Positions 1 through 10,431 of a DNA stretch of 64,000 nt are shown one piece after another. The position numbers and the translations under genes are program-made. The notes under the pieces were generated by a model. The model searched no databases. It saw only the letters and a program-made list of their open reading frames with translations, and was not told where the DNA came from. The stretch is from Anthoceros angustus (taxonomy: Eukaryota > Streptophyta > Anthocerotopsida > Anthocerotales > Anthocerotaceae), in the NCBI GenBank assembly GCA_010909165.1, contig MU008153.1, forward strand, positions 868,001-932,000. Reading direction: 5' to 3'. Each line of letters starts with the position of its first letter. Position 1 is the stretch's first letter.

Positions 1-1554
1 CCGCTGCTCTTTCAGCCACTTGCTGATCCTATTGCGCTTCACTCCTTCATGCGCAGAGACGGGAGCTTCCTTGGGAGCAGCCCCGAGGGCCTCAACTGTC
101 ATACCAACTCCTTCTTCAACGGCCCTGCACGCCCCTGATTCCTCATCGATTGTCGTGCCTGATCCACCTCCTGCGGCCCTCTTGCTCGATCCGTTTGCTG
201 TTGCCATCATTCTCAATCCGCTTGCTGCATTCGCTGGGCATGATCCACTTGCTGCCCCCGCAGCGCAGGATCTTGTTCATGTTGCCGCCGTGCTCGATCG
301 GGTTGCTGTCGCCGCCTTCTCTGGTCCCGGACCGCTACCTCCTGCGACCGCATGGTTGCAGAGGGGTGTCGGGCCAGCATCATCAGCCTGCACCAGCTCT
401 GCTACCTAGGATGGCCATGGATGCGGCTTTGCCAGCTGGGAGGCAGTCCACATTAGTCTCTTCGATGAGCGGACTCCTGTCGGCTCGTCATTGTGAATAT
501 TGTACGATCCAATGTCATGCACATCTGCAGACCCATCTCGGCCGATGTCGGCTTCTTCCTTCCTCTTGAAGACTTCCTTGGTTGAGGAGTTGATCTTACC
601 GCAACCCTTTTTGGGCGCCCCTTCTTACCCTTTTTTACTTCCCACTTCTCTTGCAAGTTCTCTACTCCATCACCCAGCACGGCCTATGCCGCCGCCACAT
701 ACCTACTCTCCACAACCACCCCCATGGCCACTCCCTGATGTGATTCACTGCCGACTGCAGTGTTGATTGCGGACTTCCCAGACAATATTCTTGCTGTTGC
801 AAGCTTCCTGGTGTCTTTGTCGGGCTCACGATGGAACACCAGCGACTGGACATGCACAAGCTTCTTCCCCCTATGAGGCATCTAAGAACCAAGGTGGTTG
901 TGGTCAGTAGGTGTGTTGAAGGTGGAGCCATGGTCAAGGCCAAAGCGCTAGTGTCGTAGCAACTCCAAAACTAAGTCAGTCTCTCTAACTCCCTGGCAGC
1001 GACGTCACGCTCTACCGTATGTTGTAGATGTGCGGAAAACAAGGCTGTAAATGGGGGAGTTTACCTCAACAATGGGGCTGACGAAGCGGTTACTAAAGTA
1101 CTTGGGAAAGAGCGTGTTCGGCAGCAAATGACCTCAGCCAAGTTCTCATGCACAGAAAACGGGATGACGTTACACGGGACACCCACGGCTGCACACCCTA
1201 GCGTCACTTTGTCAGCACGATGAACTGCAGCCTGTTCTGCACTAGAGAGCAATGTGAACCATGGTACCTTGTGACTTACTCCAGCGGCACCCAAGTCGAG
1301 GATGCCTGCAACAACCGAATGCCAGATACTTCACCGGATAAACAGTGGGGCTAAAAAGAGGCATTTGCATGGTTCAAACGGCTTCCTTTATCCAAGCGGC
1401 GAACCAAATAGCCTGGAATTTCCCGCCCATCATGCCCCTATTAATCCCGCCCAATGCCTGAAAATCGCCGCAAACGATTCTCCCTGATTGCACCTAAATT
1501 CCTTGCGCCCAAATTGCCAAACGCTTGCAAAGTTCAAGCTCATTTGGTTACCCT

Positions 1555-1712
1555 AAGCCAAGCTAGTCTGGTCAAGTTTGGTTAAGTTTAGCTAGTGTGA
1601 TTAAGTTTGGTTGAGTTTAGCTAGTGTGGCTAAGTTTTGTTGAGTTTGGCTAGTTTGGTTAAGTTTGGGGTTAAGCTTGGTTAAGTTTGGGGTTAAGCTT
1701 GGTTAAGTTTGG
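1555..1712. repeat. Degenerate TTAAGTTTGG tandem repeat
   Basis: Short units around GGTTAAGTTTGG and GAGTTTAGCTAGTGTGG repeat with small changes. The last part is two exact copies of a unit reading roughly GGGGTTAAGCTTGGTTAAGTTT. Nothing coding is seen. Confidence 0.75.
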
Positions 1713-1902
1713 GGCAGAAGTTCGTATGCGCTTGCAAACCTCTGGTTTAGGGTTTGCAGGTCTCTCCCACCTCAAGTTTATCGCTAATGGCGTAGCCTAT
1801 GGACTTGAACCCTAGTTGTACTCTCTTCCGAATAGTGCAACCTATAATGAAATTAACCCAGGTTTATGAGAGTCCTATGTATACGGACATTTTTTTTCGT
1901 CT

Positions 1903-2046
1903 CGGGATGTTAACCCCGAAACCCAAGGAACAGGGTTTGGGATGTCAACCCCAAAGCCGAAGGAATAGGGTTTAGCATGTCAACCCCAAAGCTGAGGTTG
2001 GGATGTCAACCCCAAAGCCCAAGGAACAGGGTTTAGGATGTCAACC
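1903..2046. repeat. About 40-bp tandem repeat with GGGATGTCAACCCC core
   Basis: About four copies of a unit made of a GGGATGTCAACCCC core, an AAAGCC(C/G)AAGGA stretch and a CAGGGTTT segment. One more copy sits about 2 kb away near 4090-4135, so the unit is both tandem and dispersed. GGG...CCC ends give each core a short inverted symmetry. Confidence 0.75.
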
Positions 2047-2649
2047 TGTGGAATGGGTTTTTGCATCCGAAGACGCAAAGAGGCCACATTTACCCTCTAT
2101 GTCGTTATAGTCCTAGGATTCGATCCCAAGGGAATGGCTTTGTGTCAAGATGTTCCAAAACTATGGATTCTAGTCCTCCTACAATCGCCTCCTACCCAAA
2201 TCATAATCAACTACCGTCCGAACACCACGCGTAAGTTCGACCACCGCTGGTGGATTCGGGCCACCGCGAGTGGGTTCCGCCACCGCGTGGTCGATTCACC
2301 ACGGTGGTGGGACCTCACCGCGCGCTGCACGTCGCACCGACTATTTGTCGCCGGCCTCGCCACGCCTGCTAAGGGCTATGGTCCTATGCACATGTACACC
2401 AAGTCACACTCATGTGGATTCACACCCGAGCTCACCGTGGATGCACACCATGGCCACGCACGCGGCACCTCACTCCGTCGTTGATTTCCGTGACCCCAAT
2501 TTATTCCCAACCTTCCTCGGCCGCTGCCTGCACTCGTGACTCACCACTTCCTAGACTCCCTTCACACAACGACTCACTCACCCCTTTCTTCTAGGACCTC
2601 ATACACCACCGCACAAGATGTTCCCACAGATCCTCCTCTCTCAGCCACA

Positions 2650-2735
2650 GACCTCTCTTGGGCCACACAGCCTTACTTGGGCCACACAGACCCCTCCTTG
2701 GGCCACACAGACCTCCTTGGGCCACAGACCCCTCC
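2650..2735. repeat. Tandem repeat of TTGGGCCACACAGAC units
   Basis: Four to five copies of a 17-25 bp unit with core TTGGGCCACACAG, differing by small insertions such as CCCCTCC. Plus-strand ORFs across it have a repeated WATQT/LGHTD pattern that simply reflects the repeat. Confidence 0.75.
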
Positions 2736-3091
2736 TTAGAATTAGACACAATCCAGATGGGGCTGGTTGGGGAAAGGAAAACAATGGTCGGTTTGGCTGT
2801 GCGATTCGCACACCCGCGATCTCACCCCGGTCCCCTCACGGAATTTCCCTCTCCGGCATGCTTGAGCACCCTTCACCACTAGTCACCCCAGACGGAGCTT
2901 GGTCACCACTCGACCATCCAGGATCTCCCGCCCTCTTGTGACGAGAGGACAAAGACACGAATCACCACATCGATCGGATGCCTCCAACCAACCACGCGCA
3001 CAAATTCGACACATGGGAGCTCACACCGAAATTGTCTAACGAGAGAGACGCGAAGGGGTCTCTTGTACATCCGGCAGCGGGCTCCTCACTT

Positions 3092-3150
3092 TTCCAAAGG
3101 TCTAAAGATGGCTAACCTACCTCCAAAGGTCTAAAGATGGCTAACTTACC
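3092..3150. repeat. Direct repeat, two copies of about 28 bp
   Basis: AAAGGTCTAAAGATGGCTAAC occurs twice in direct succession, followed by CTACC and TTACC respectively. Short local duplication. Confidence 0.7.
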
Positions 3151-4749
3151 ACGAGCGCCTACCAATTCGGGTATCTACTGATTCACAAGCTTCCTAGCAC
3201 CTTATCCTCTAATCCAAGTGAAAGCCTCGACCTATGATGCCGCCTCTAAAATCAGCGCCCGCCTCCTCCGTGGCCGCCTAGCCCCGCGCCCATGGGTGTT
3301 CCTCGCCTCCTACCACGCCCGATCCGAAGATCCTCACTTAATATCTCCACCTCACCCCGCTATCCGAGGTCCTCTCACTCCGCAGGAGGTGCCGCCTGCC
3401 TTCGCCCGCCGACGTTGCCTCGCCTTCATCATCGGATGCCCAAATGCATGCTCCTCCATCCACGCCTAGCCTCATCTCTTCCGCTTATACCTCCGCTAGC
3501 TTCTTGATCTTCTCAGAGGTGCCGGCTCCACTTGTTCCTAGGCTCGTGAAATTTCATTCGAGCTCCTCATCTGCCGCATGCGCCTCCTTCACTTAACTTC
3601 ACTGCATCCGCCTGCTGCCGAACTCGCCTTGAAATCTCGTAGAATCACAGCATCAAGGTGTGGTCTTCCAATTGCACTCCAACTCGCTAGTGCTCACCAT
3701 CACAACCCCGGCCCGCAACTAGGGTTGTTATCTCCCCCGCCTCAGATTCAGACGCTCCATATTCGCCACCGCCAGGAACTAGCCACCTCCCCACTTCCCT
3801 GCTTGTGACTGTGAATGAAGGATCCCCACCTTATATAGACAAATTTTATTCCTAAAAATCCCAAGGTCCAAGGACCTTCTAGCCTCGGCCTCGATATTCA
3901 TGTGTTCGAGGCCCAAGGACTAATTATTTGTAAAAGTAATATTGCCATGGGCCAAGGACCACTTTTAGTATAAAAGGCCTTGCCTCGGACATTTCCTAAG
4001 CACTCCATCACACAAAACATAAGAAAAACAAAAAAAAAAACATTCAAACCAACAGTCCAGGGGAGGGTTAGTGTACATGTGGTCTTCCACACAACCCCAA
4101 AGCCGAAGGAACAGGGTTTGGGATGTCAACCCCGCAGCCCAAGTCCTTGGTTTTCGGTGTCAAAGAAATTGGGGTTCCAAAACCCCTGTTCCTTGGGTCT
4201 TGAAATCCAAGGACTTGAGATGCCCTAAATCAACATTTGCTGATTTTGAGGCCCAAGGATTTCAGAGCCTATAAATGATATTGACATGGACATCCGTGGT
4301 CTCCACTCGACTATTCGTCTACATCCGTTTTCAGACCAAAACCCTTAATCGACATGGACGACCTGACCCTTGATCAACATGGATCGACATGGATCACCAT
4401 TCATGGTTAAGGTTAACTGTAAGACTGCTTATCACGGAGGCCACATGTCTGACCGGGCGTTACAACTGGTTTATTGTTGGTCAAACGCACCCAAAACGCG
4501 CGTGCCTAGCAATGCGTTACAAACGGCATGCGCTCAATTGTTTTAGTTTGCATGCCTTGTGCCACTGTGTAATTATTAAGCCCAATTTGCCACGTGCCTT
4601 GCCCGGATTGGAAGCAGCCAGTTGGGTTGTTTTCGAGTGTGCCAGCCAAACGTGATACATCAAAATCACACCATTCCAATTGCAAAGCTTGCTGGATGCC
4701 ACAGTTTGCAGAACGCGCAAATTAGGCGAATCTCCTAGCGGTGCGTCCT

Positions 4750-5570
4750 ATGCTTGATTTTGTTGGGGCCATGTCTGGAGGAGAGGATCCTAGAGGGGCG
4801 TTGGTGTGGGCGTCAAAGGCTTTTTCAATTATGCGGCAAATGTTCGATGGCGCATGGGAGTAGCGGCAAATGCTCGAGAGGAGGCTCGATTACACCGAGA
4901 CAGATACCCAACAGCTAATCGAATCTATGGCATCTAAAGGGGAGGTCCTTGATTTTCGGAGGTGGTTGATGGAGACGGGGACATGCATGCTAGAGATCAT
5001 GGCATTGTCGCCTAGTCTGGCGAGGTGGAGCCCTGATATTGTTGATTGGGTAAACAGACTACCGTACCCCAAGGGGTGATTCGGCATTAATTAATTAAAA
5101 TTAGTAAAAGTTGAAAATCCAGAAATTATTATACTTAAAATGTTGAATAGGTAAAAATTTATGAGTTTATGATGCCGAAAATAAGGAAACTAGGGTTTGT
5201 GTGGAAAATTAGGGCCTATTTAGGGGAGATCTATACATATCCATTAGTTTTATATATATCTATATATTTTAATAAATGTTGAAATTTGATAAAATTATTT
5301 TTTGTAAATGTTGAAATTTTGAAAAATATAAATATTTATGTTGAACCTTGTTTTTTTCAAAAAATAATTATTTCGGCATTATCCTGTTGAACCACCCTTC
5401 GGGGTACAGTACACGTCATTATGCGCTATTTAGTTGATGATGTGACTACACGTAATGACTCCCTCCATATCTGTAGCATGTGCGCGACTAGTGCTGAGTT
5501 TGAGAGCAAAGGTGTGGAGCTATCTAAACCGGCTATGGTCGCGCGCATTGTGGCCGTGGCCGCGGCCTAA
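4750..5570 (+). pseudogene. Unknown ORF interrupted by a TIR transposon and one stop codon
   Basis: The frame opens at ATG 4750. It has one internal TAG at 4861-4863 (codon 38), then stays open until the transposon at 5062-5409. Skipping the transposon and one of the two flanking TA dinucleotides, the same frame continues to TAA at 5568-5570. The host frame is then exactly 471 nt (157 codons), which is unlikely by chance for the distal 50-odd codons. No family is recognised; the product would be soluble and mixed charged with no signal peptide. A second in-frame ATG at 4870 follows the TAG. This is either a dead gene or a fragment of an older mobile element. Upstream in-frame sequence is closed by a TAG near 4721. 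Confidence 0.55.
5062..5409. mobile_element. TIR MITE copy 1 (TA target duplication)
   Basis: A 348-bp AT-rich element. Its left end reads CCGTACCCCAAGGGGTG and its right end, on the opposite strand, reads CTGTACCCCGAAGGGTG. TA flanks each side (5060-5061 and 5410-5411). There is no transposase ORF. Related copies occur at 22280-22611 (inverted) and 51867-53090. TA duplication and small size fit a Tc1/mariner (Stowaway-like) non-autonomous element, although the tip is not the classical Stowaway CTCCCTCC. Confidence 0.85.
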
Positions 5571-6339
5571 AGAAAGAGCACGTGGCTTACTTCAATAGGG
5601 AGCCGCGCATATGAGGACCCTCATCCCAGTATTGATCCGGGGATAGGCGCTTGACTGCTAAACCCTTAAACCCTACAATACACTTTTATTGTAAGTAATA
5701 TAGTGAGCTATCACGTAGTCGGGTTTATGAAGAAGGGTTTGCCATAAGTGCTGAACCCGCGTAATTACCATTGGTATTACAATATATTTTTTCTTGATTT
5801 ATATTGAATTATAATAGCTAAAATCTTTTTTACAACTACCTTAAGTACAACACCATGTACAATGCCAGAAAAATCATATTGTTGTAAAAAAGGATCGAGC
5901 GTAACAGCAGACACTATTATGGGAAAATTACAATATGTACTGTACAATGGTTTTTTCTGTTAAATAATTATTTATTACGATGCCATTGTACCTAATGTGC
6001 TTGTAGTTACAACAACCTTGAATTACAACGAAAACAAGGAGGCCCGAAAACCAATTTGTGGTAAAACAGGGTTGTACAATAACAACCGACAATTCCTAAG
6101 CGCAATTACAACATGGACGTACAACGATAAATCCGAATATTTAAATAAATAAAAACCCGAACCTCCAACGGTATTTAGCCACCGTTGTAAGAAGGTATAG
6201 CCGTATTTTAAAACACGTTTTAAATTGCTAAGGCAAAAAAATACCAAATGAGCACATTGTAAAACACGATTGGGCCCAATTTGAGTCTGGCTTAAGGTTT
6301 CGAAGTTTGTAAAAGCACCCTTATTCTTGTAGTGCAAAC
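5571..6339 (-). mobile_element. Putative CACTA-type transposon end
   Basis: Read on the minus strand from 6339 the DNA begins CACTACAAGAATAAGG, the classical CACTA terminal sequence. The interior to about 5770 is dense in TTACAAC/GTTGTAA motifs of both orientations, like CACTA subterminal repeats. No matching CACTACAAGAA was found at the distal side, so the element is truncated or diverged there, and the left limit given is only the end of the neighbouring ORF. No transposase frame is seen. Beyond 6339 the sequence returns to what looks like copia LTR DNA. Confidence 0.45.
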
Positions 6340-8210
6340 GTTGTGTGCTTGTAACGGTATTATCTACTTAATAAATAAATACAAATGAAATGTGCCTTAA
6401 GGGCTGATTGCTATCTAGCTCAACACTCCCACTTAGCATCTAGCTCTTAGGTTTGATAGTTCTCTTTGTTCTTCATTACTTGTGATAAACTTCTTAGTCC
6501 CATTCCAACTGTGTGTTCCTATTGTTTGATGGATGTGAGTGCCTTGGTGAGGACGTCTGCCATCATGTATTCTGTCAGTGAATCTAACACCTTAAATTTA
6601 CCAGAACTTTGGGTTATATGTGAGTGTTATGGCACTCTAATTGTCACAATATAGCGGCCTTCGTATTTGTTGTACTTCTACAAGTTCCGTAAGTTGTAGA
6701 AGCTGCTAGAGGCTGTCCTTACAAGCGTGGGTGAGTGAGCAATACTCAGCTTCAGTTGAGCTAAGTGCTACCACCTATTGTCGCTTGCTGCTCTAGCTTG
6801 TTGTTGTTCCGCTGAGCATGTAAACATAGCTGCTTGTGCTTTTCCTGTCATCAGCATTTCTTACCTAGTCAACATTGCTAAAGCCCTCGAGTTGTAGAGG
6901 TTCACTTTGCTTGGTTGCTCACTAATGTAAGAGTCTCATGTCAAAAGTTACTCTCAAATATCTAAAGACTCGCTTAGCTGCTTTCCAGTGGACATATGTC
7001 GGAGCTGCTAAAAATTGAGATAATACTCCCACTGAAAATGCGAGATCTAGTCTAGTGCAAAGCATAAGACACAGTCATCAAGCTCCTGATGTCGGGAAGA
7101 ATATGGTAGCTCTTCATTGCTGGAAGTGGGAAATTCAGTTTACCTTCAACTTCCAGGTTTATTCAACTTCCAGATTTATTACTGGTTTATCAACTTCCAG
7201 GTTTATTACTGAGGGCCAACACTTCCTCTTTTATCACTCTTTGTTGAGTTTTGAGTTAACCTCTATAGGAGTGGAGATAGGCTTAGATTCTAACATGTTA
7301 TACTTAGTCAGGATTTCCACAATGTACTTAGACTGATGAATAAAAATACTTCTAGTTTCCCTATGCCTTAAAATTTGAATGCCTAAACAAAATGAAAGTT
7401 CTCGATAAGTTGTCATGGAGAAGCTCTTTGCAATCATTAATCTAATGTCTTTTAATAGTCTTAGAGTTGGATATGAGAACGATGTCATCAACGTATACTC
7501 TTAGCACAATGAAGTGATTATTGTATGTCTTAGTATAGATGTTACTAAAGGTCTCGCCGTAGTCAAAACCATGTTTTTTTTAATATCCTTTTGCCACTAG
7601 TCTAGTTTTATCTCTCTCTATGCTACCATCAGTGTTTAATGTTATTTTAAAGGTCCACTTAGAACCTACTAGTTTCCGTGTCTTTAGGTAAGGAAATTGA
7701 TGTCCAAGTTTTATTAGCTTTTAAGAAGTCTAGTTCCGACGTTATTGCTTTCTTTCAATTTTCCTTTTCTGTGCAAGTGTTGGCCTCCTGGTAGTTGACT
7801 AGGACGAAACGGTCTTTGACTGCATTGAGACAATAGGCTATCGTGTTCTTAGGGTCCCGCTAGTTAGTGGGAGAAAATCTATTTATTTTGCGTGCAGTAG
7901 ATCGTTGGGGCCGTCTTCTTCTGGTGTCGACATTGTTAGTAGGCTACAAAATATTCTCATTGGTATCCACGGGTAAAAGTCTTCGTGCTCATTGAGTTCA
8001 ATGCCTTGTGTGTGTGTGGTGCCACTGGTAATAGGTTGCGAAAACATATTCGGATAAGGATTATTGAAATAGAGAGTCTTGCTTGCTTGTGATGTACCGG
8101 GAGCGTGCTCTGAGTTGTGGAGAGGCACCGATGTCCATGCCTCGGGGATGTCCTCCATGTCGGCGCGGGGAAGGCTTCGAGTTGTTGTCCACCATGCGAG
8201 GCTGCCAAGG
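6340..8210 (-). mobile_element. Decayed Ty1/copia retrotransposon (RT and RNase H remnants)
   Basis: On the minus strand the order is that of a copia pol gene. Reverse transcriptase lies at about 7700-7230, with a TDGSIERDKTRLVAKGY-like segment, a YVDDI catalytic motif near 7470-7490, then LGIQ...QSKYI...KP(I/V)STP near 7240-7400. RNase H follows at about 6780-6690 with LSSTEAEYCSLTHA. The frame is broken by several shifts and stops. Past the RNase H tail the text GTGGGAGTGTTGAGC near 6427 looks like the start of the 3' LTR, which the CACTA-like end interrupts. The upstream part (8210-7883) matches the usual spacer between integrase and reverse transcriptase only in position. Confidence 0.8.
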
Positions 8211-8224
8211 GAGATGAGCGAGTG

Positions 8225-8595
8225 TCTGCGCCTAGAGATTGAGTGCGCTCACCTGCTCTGAGGCTGCAAGGGAGATGCGCGAGTGTCCGCGCCTAGAGAT
8301 TGAGTGCGCTCGCCTGCGCTGAGGCTGTTAAGCCCGCTTGGGTCCGCGCGTATGGATTGCCCTTCGTGCTCGCCATAAGAAGTTGATAGTCCATGGGCTG
8401 TGTGTGTGCGTCTGCGCATGTAGGCCCTGTGTGTGTCTGCTGCTATCGGCCGGGCGCTTGAGGGTGATCCCCTGTGCTTGCCATAAGAAGTTGGTAGTCC
8501 ATGGGCTGTGTGTGTGGGTCTGCGCATGTAGGCCCTGTGTGCGTCTGCTGCTATCGGCCGGGCGCTTGAGGGTGATCCCCCGTGCTCGCCATCAG
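8225..8595. repeat. Two adjacent tandem duplications (about 60 bp and about 107 bp)
   Basis: A segment with GAGTG(T)CNGCGCCTAGAGATTGAG is duplicated at 8219-8330. A longer unit beginning GTGCTYGCCATAAGAAG and holding a TGTGTGTG tract and CTATCGGCCGGGCGCTTG starts at 8366, 8473 and, as a stub, at 8582. Copies are about 95% alike, so the duplication is recent. ORFs crossing it on both strands are repeat artefacts. Confidence 0.8.
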
Positions 8596-10431
8596 ATGTG
8601 AAAGTGTCAAGGAGGTTGCTGAAACCAACTTCAGGACCTGATGAACTCTCGTCTATATGTTACTTCTAAGGGGAGGACAAAATGGCTGGATTATGGAGGA
8701 TGAATGAAATTAGAGGTCATTCTAGAAGGTAGGACAAAATGGCTTGATTATGAAGTTTAGATAAATTTTTGTATAGCTGTCACTCTTGAGGGGAGGATAA
8801 AATGTCTTGAATTATACAATGATTAATTCCATTACCATGATTTGAACGGGTCACTCGAGTGGAAGTGAATATCCTAACTATTTAGGCTACAAGGAAACTA
8901 GTGAATTGATTTAGTCATATGAGGTAGGGGACTTGTGCGCATCTAAGCTAAGATGCAAAATGAAATCATGTTGATTGGAGCCAGTATAATGACATTCACT
9001 ATAAAAAATGATGATTGTGAGTCTTTCGGCAGCGGGTGTCCCTTGCCCTCCAAAAGGCACTTATAAGCTATCTTACAGATAAGCTATCTTACAGATAGCA
9101 ACGTTTGCTGGAAATGCATCCTCAACTAGTTCAATAATATGTAGGTTATGACATCATCCATCATCCGTGCTATAAGTGACTTTAGACATGCTGATGCATT
9201 TGGGCAGATTTAGCTTGATGGGCACAAAATATGATGGGCTGAAGAACCAGGCTCTAGGCCTGGATCTTGCCATAGAAGCCATAGCATTAGTAGCAACTCA
9301 GCTTGTTCCACCAAGTCTACAAAATACAATGGGCTGAAGAACCAGGGTCTTGCATAATTGCCATAGAAGCCATAGAAGTGTACAATTTTTTAGTCTTCTG
9401 GAGCCATCTATTCACGCGCTTGTCCACATGTCAATGCCTCGCTTTGAGTGAAAACACACAAGTCCCATAATACCTGGATGCCGGGCTACATTTGCAACAT
9501 TCGCACGGGTATCATGACTACATGGGAACGCCGTAAGAAACGCAAAAGAATCCCTTAGTTGGGAGTACGTGTCTGTCGGAAATTTCAGATATTAGTGAAA
9601 CAACTAGGTACCTAATTAACCTCCCTCGATAACCAAAAGTCCCTCGGGAGTGCGGACTATATATGTAAAGGATAAATATCAGTGCTAGCTTGAAAGGGAA
9701 TGTTTGGGCTTGAGGCAGCCATTCAGCGATTAACACCAGCAATCGATAAAAAGCAAAATCCAGCGATTGAGCATTAGGCCGTCGATATATGTAGTAGGTG
9801 CCTACAATTGAGGGTCGCGAGACCCTTGAAGAGCCTTCGTCTTCTTCACCAGGCTTAAATAGCTGCCTTTTACCGCAAACCCTGCCTCTACCTCTCTGCT
9901 CTTATCTCTGCTTTGCAACATGCTGCGATGAGAATGCGGACGGTGTGGCTCCTGCAGTCCTCCCTGCTCGCACCTACCAGCCCGGTCTCTAGCCCTAGCG
10001 GTCTCCGCTCCTCCCTTCTCCCCGTCCTCTTGCCCTGACGCGTTCTCCTTGCAGCGAAGATCTGGCGGGCGTCCCGGGCCTGCTGCTGCGCTCGTAGGTT
10101 TGCTGCTGCACCATTGGAATTGGCCCGGCGGGAGCTCGCGCAGGGCGGGATTGGAGTACTAGGGCACGCTGCCAGGATCCGCAGCCTGGTGTAGTATCCG
10201 GGGCCTGAATTGCCTGCCGCTGGGCTGCGTTCGGGGATGGCGTGATTGGGATTGGCTTGGTTAGGTGTAGGCTGATGCAGCAGGTAGCAGGGCTCGATGT
10301 TCGACGGGTTGTCGGGAATCGGAGGGTGTAATTCAGGGCGTGGTAGTGTGCACGGGGACGGCTGATTTTTGGGAGCCTGCTCGGTGAGCGTTCGGCTGCG
10401 CACGTGCGGCATTGGAACCGGGGTAGGCGCC
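8596..10431. other. Intergenic region and probable CUL1 promoter
   Basis: No gene is seen. Near 8660-8820 the phrase GGGGAGGA(C/T)AAAATG recurs three times in diverged copies, probably retroelement debris. A direct repeat GATAAGCTATCTTACA lies near 9065-9095, and an AGAACCAGG(G/C)TCT phrase recurs near 9245 and 9340. The last 600 bp are GC-rich and immediately precede the CUL1 start; they should hold its promoter and 5' UTR. I cannot identify a TATA box with confidence. Confidence 0.4.

Larger units (their letters stand above)
1..4749. other. Repeat-rich region without a convincing gene
   Basis: No reading frame here keeps family-like sequence or plausible splice sites, although several 60-150 codon ORFs exist because the DNA is GC-rich and proline or serine coding. 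What stands out is short tandem repetition, listed separately. The minus strand at about 453-680 is open and basic and includes an AT-hook-like KKGRPKR core. Farther toward position 1 the minus strand is open with one stop, so a decayed gag-like or nuclear-protein fragment may run off the window edge. This is a weak reading. Confidence 0.4.
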
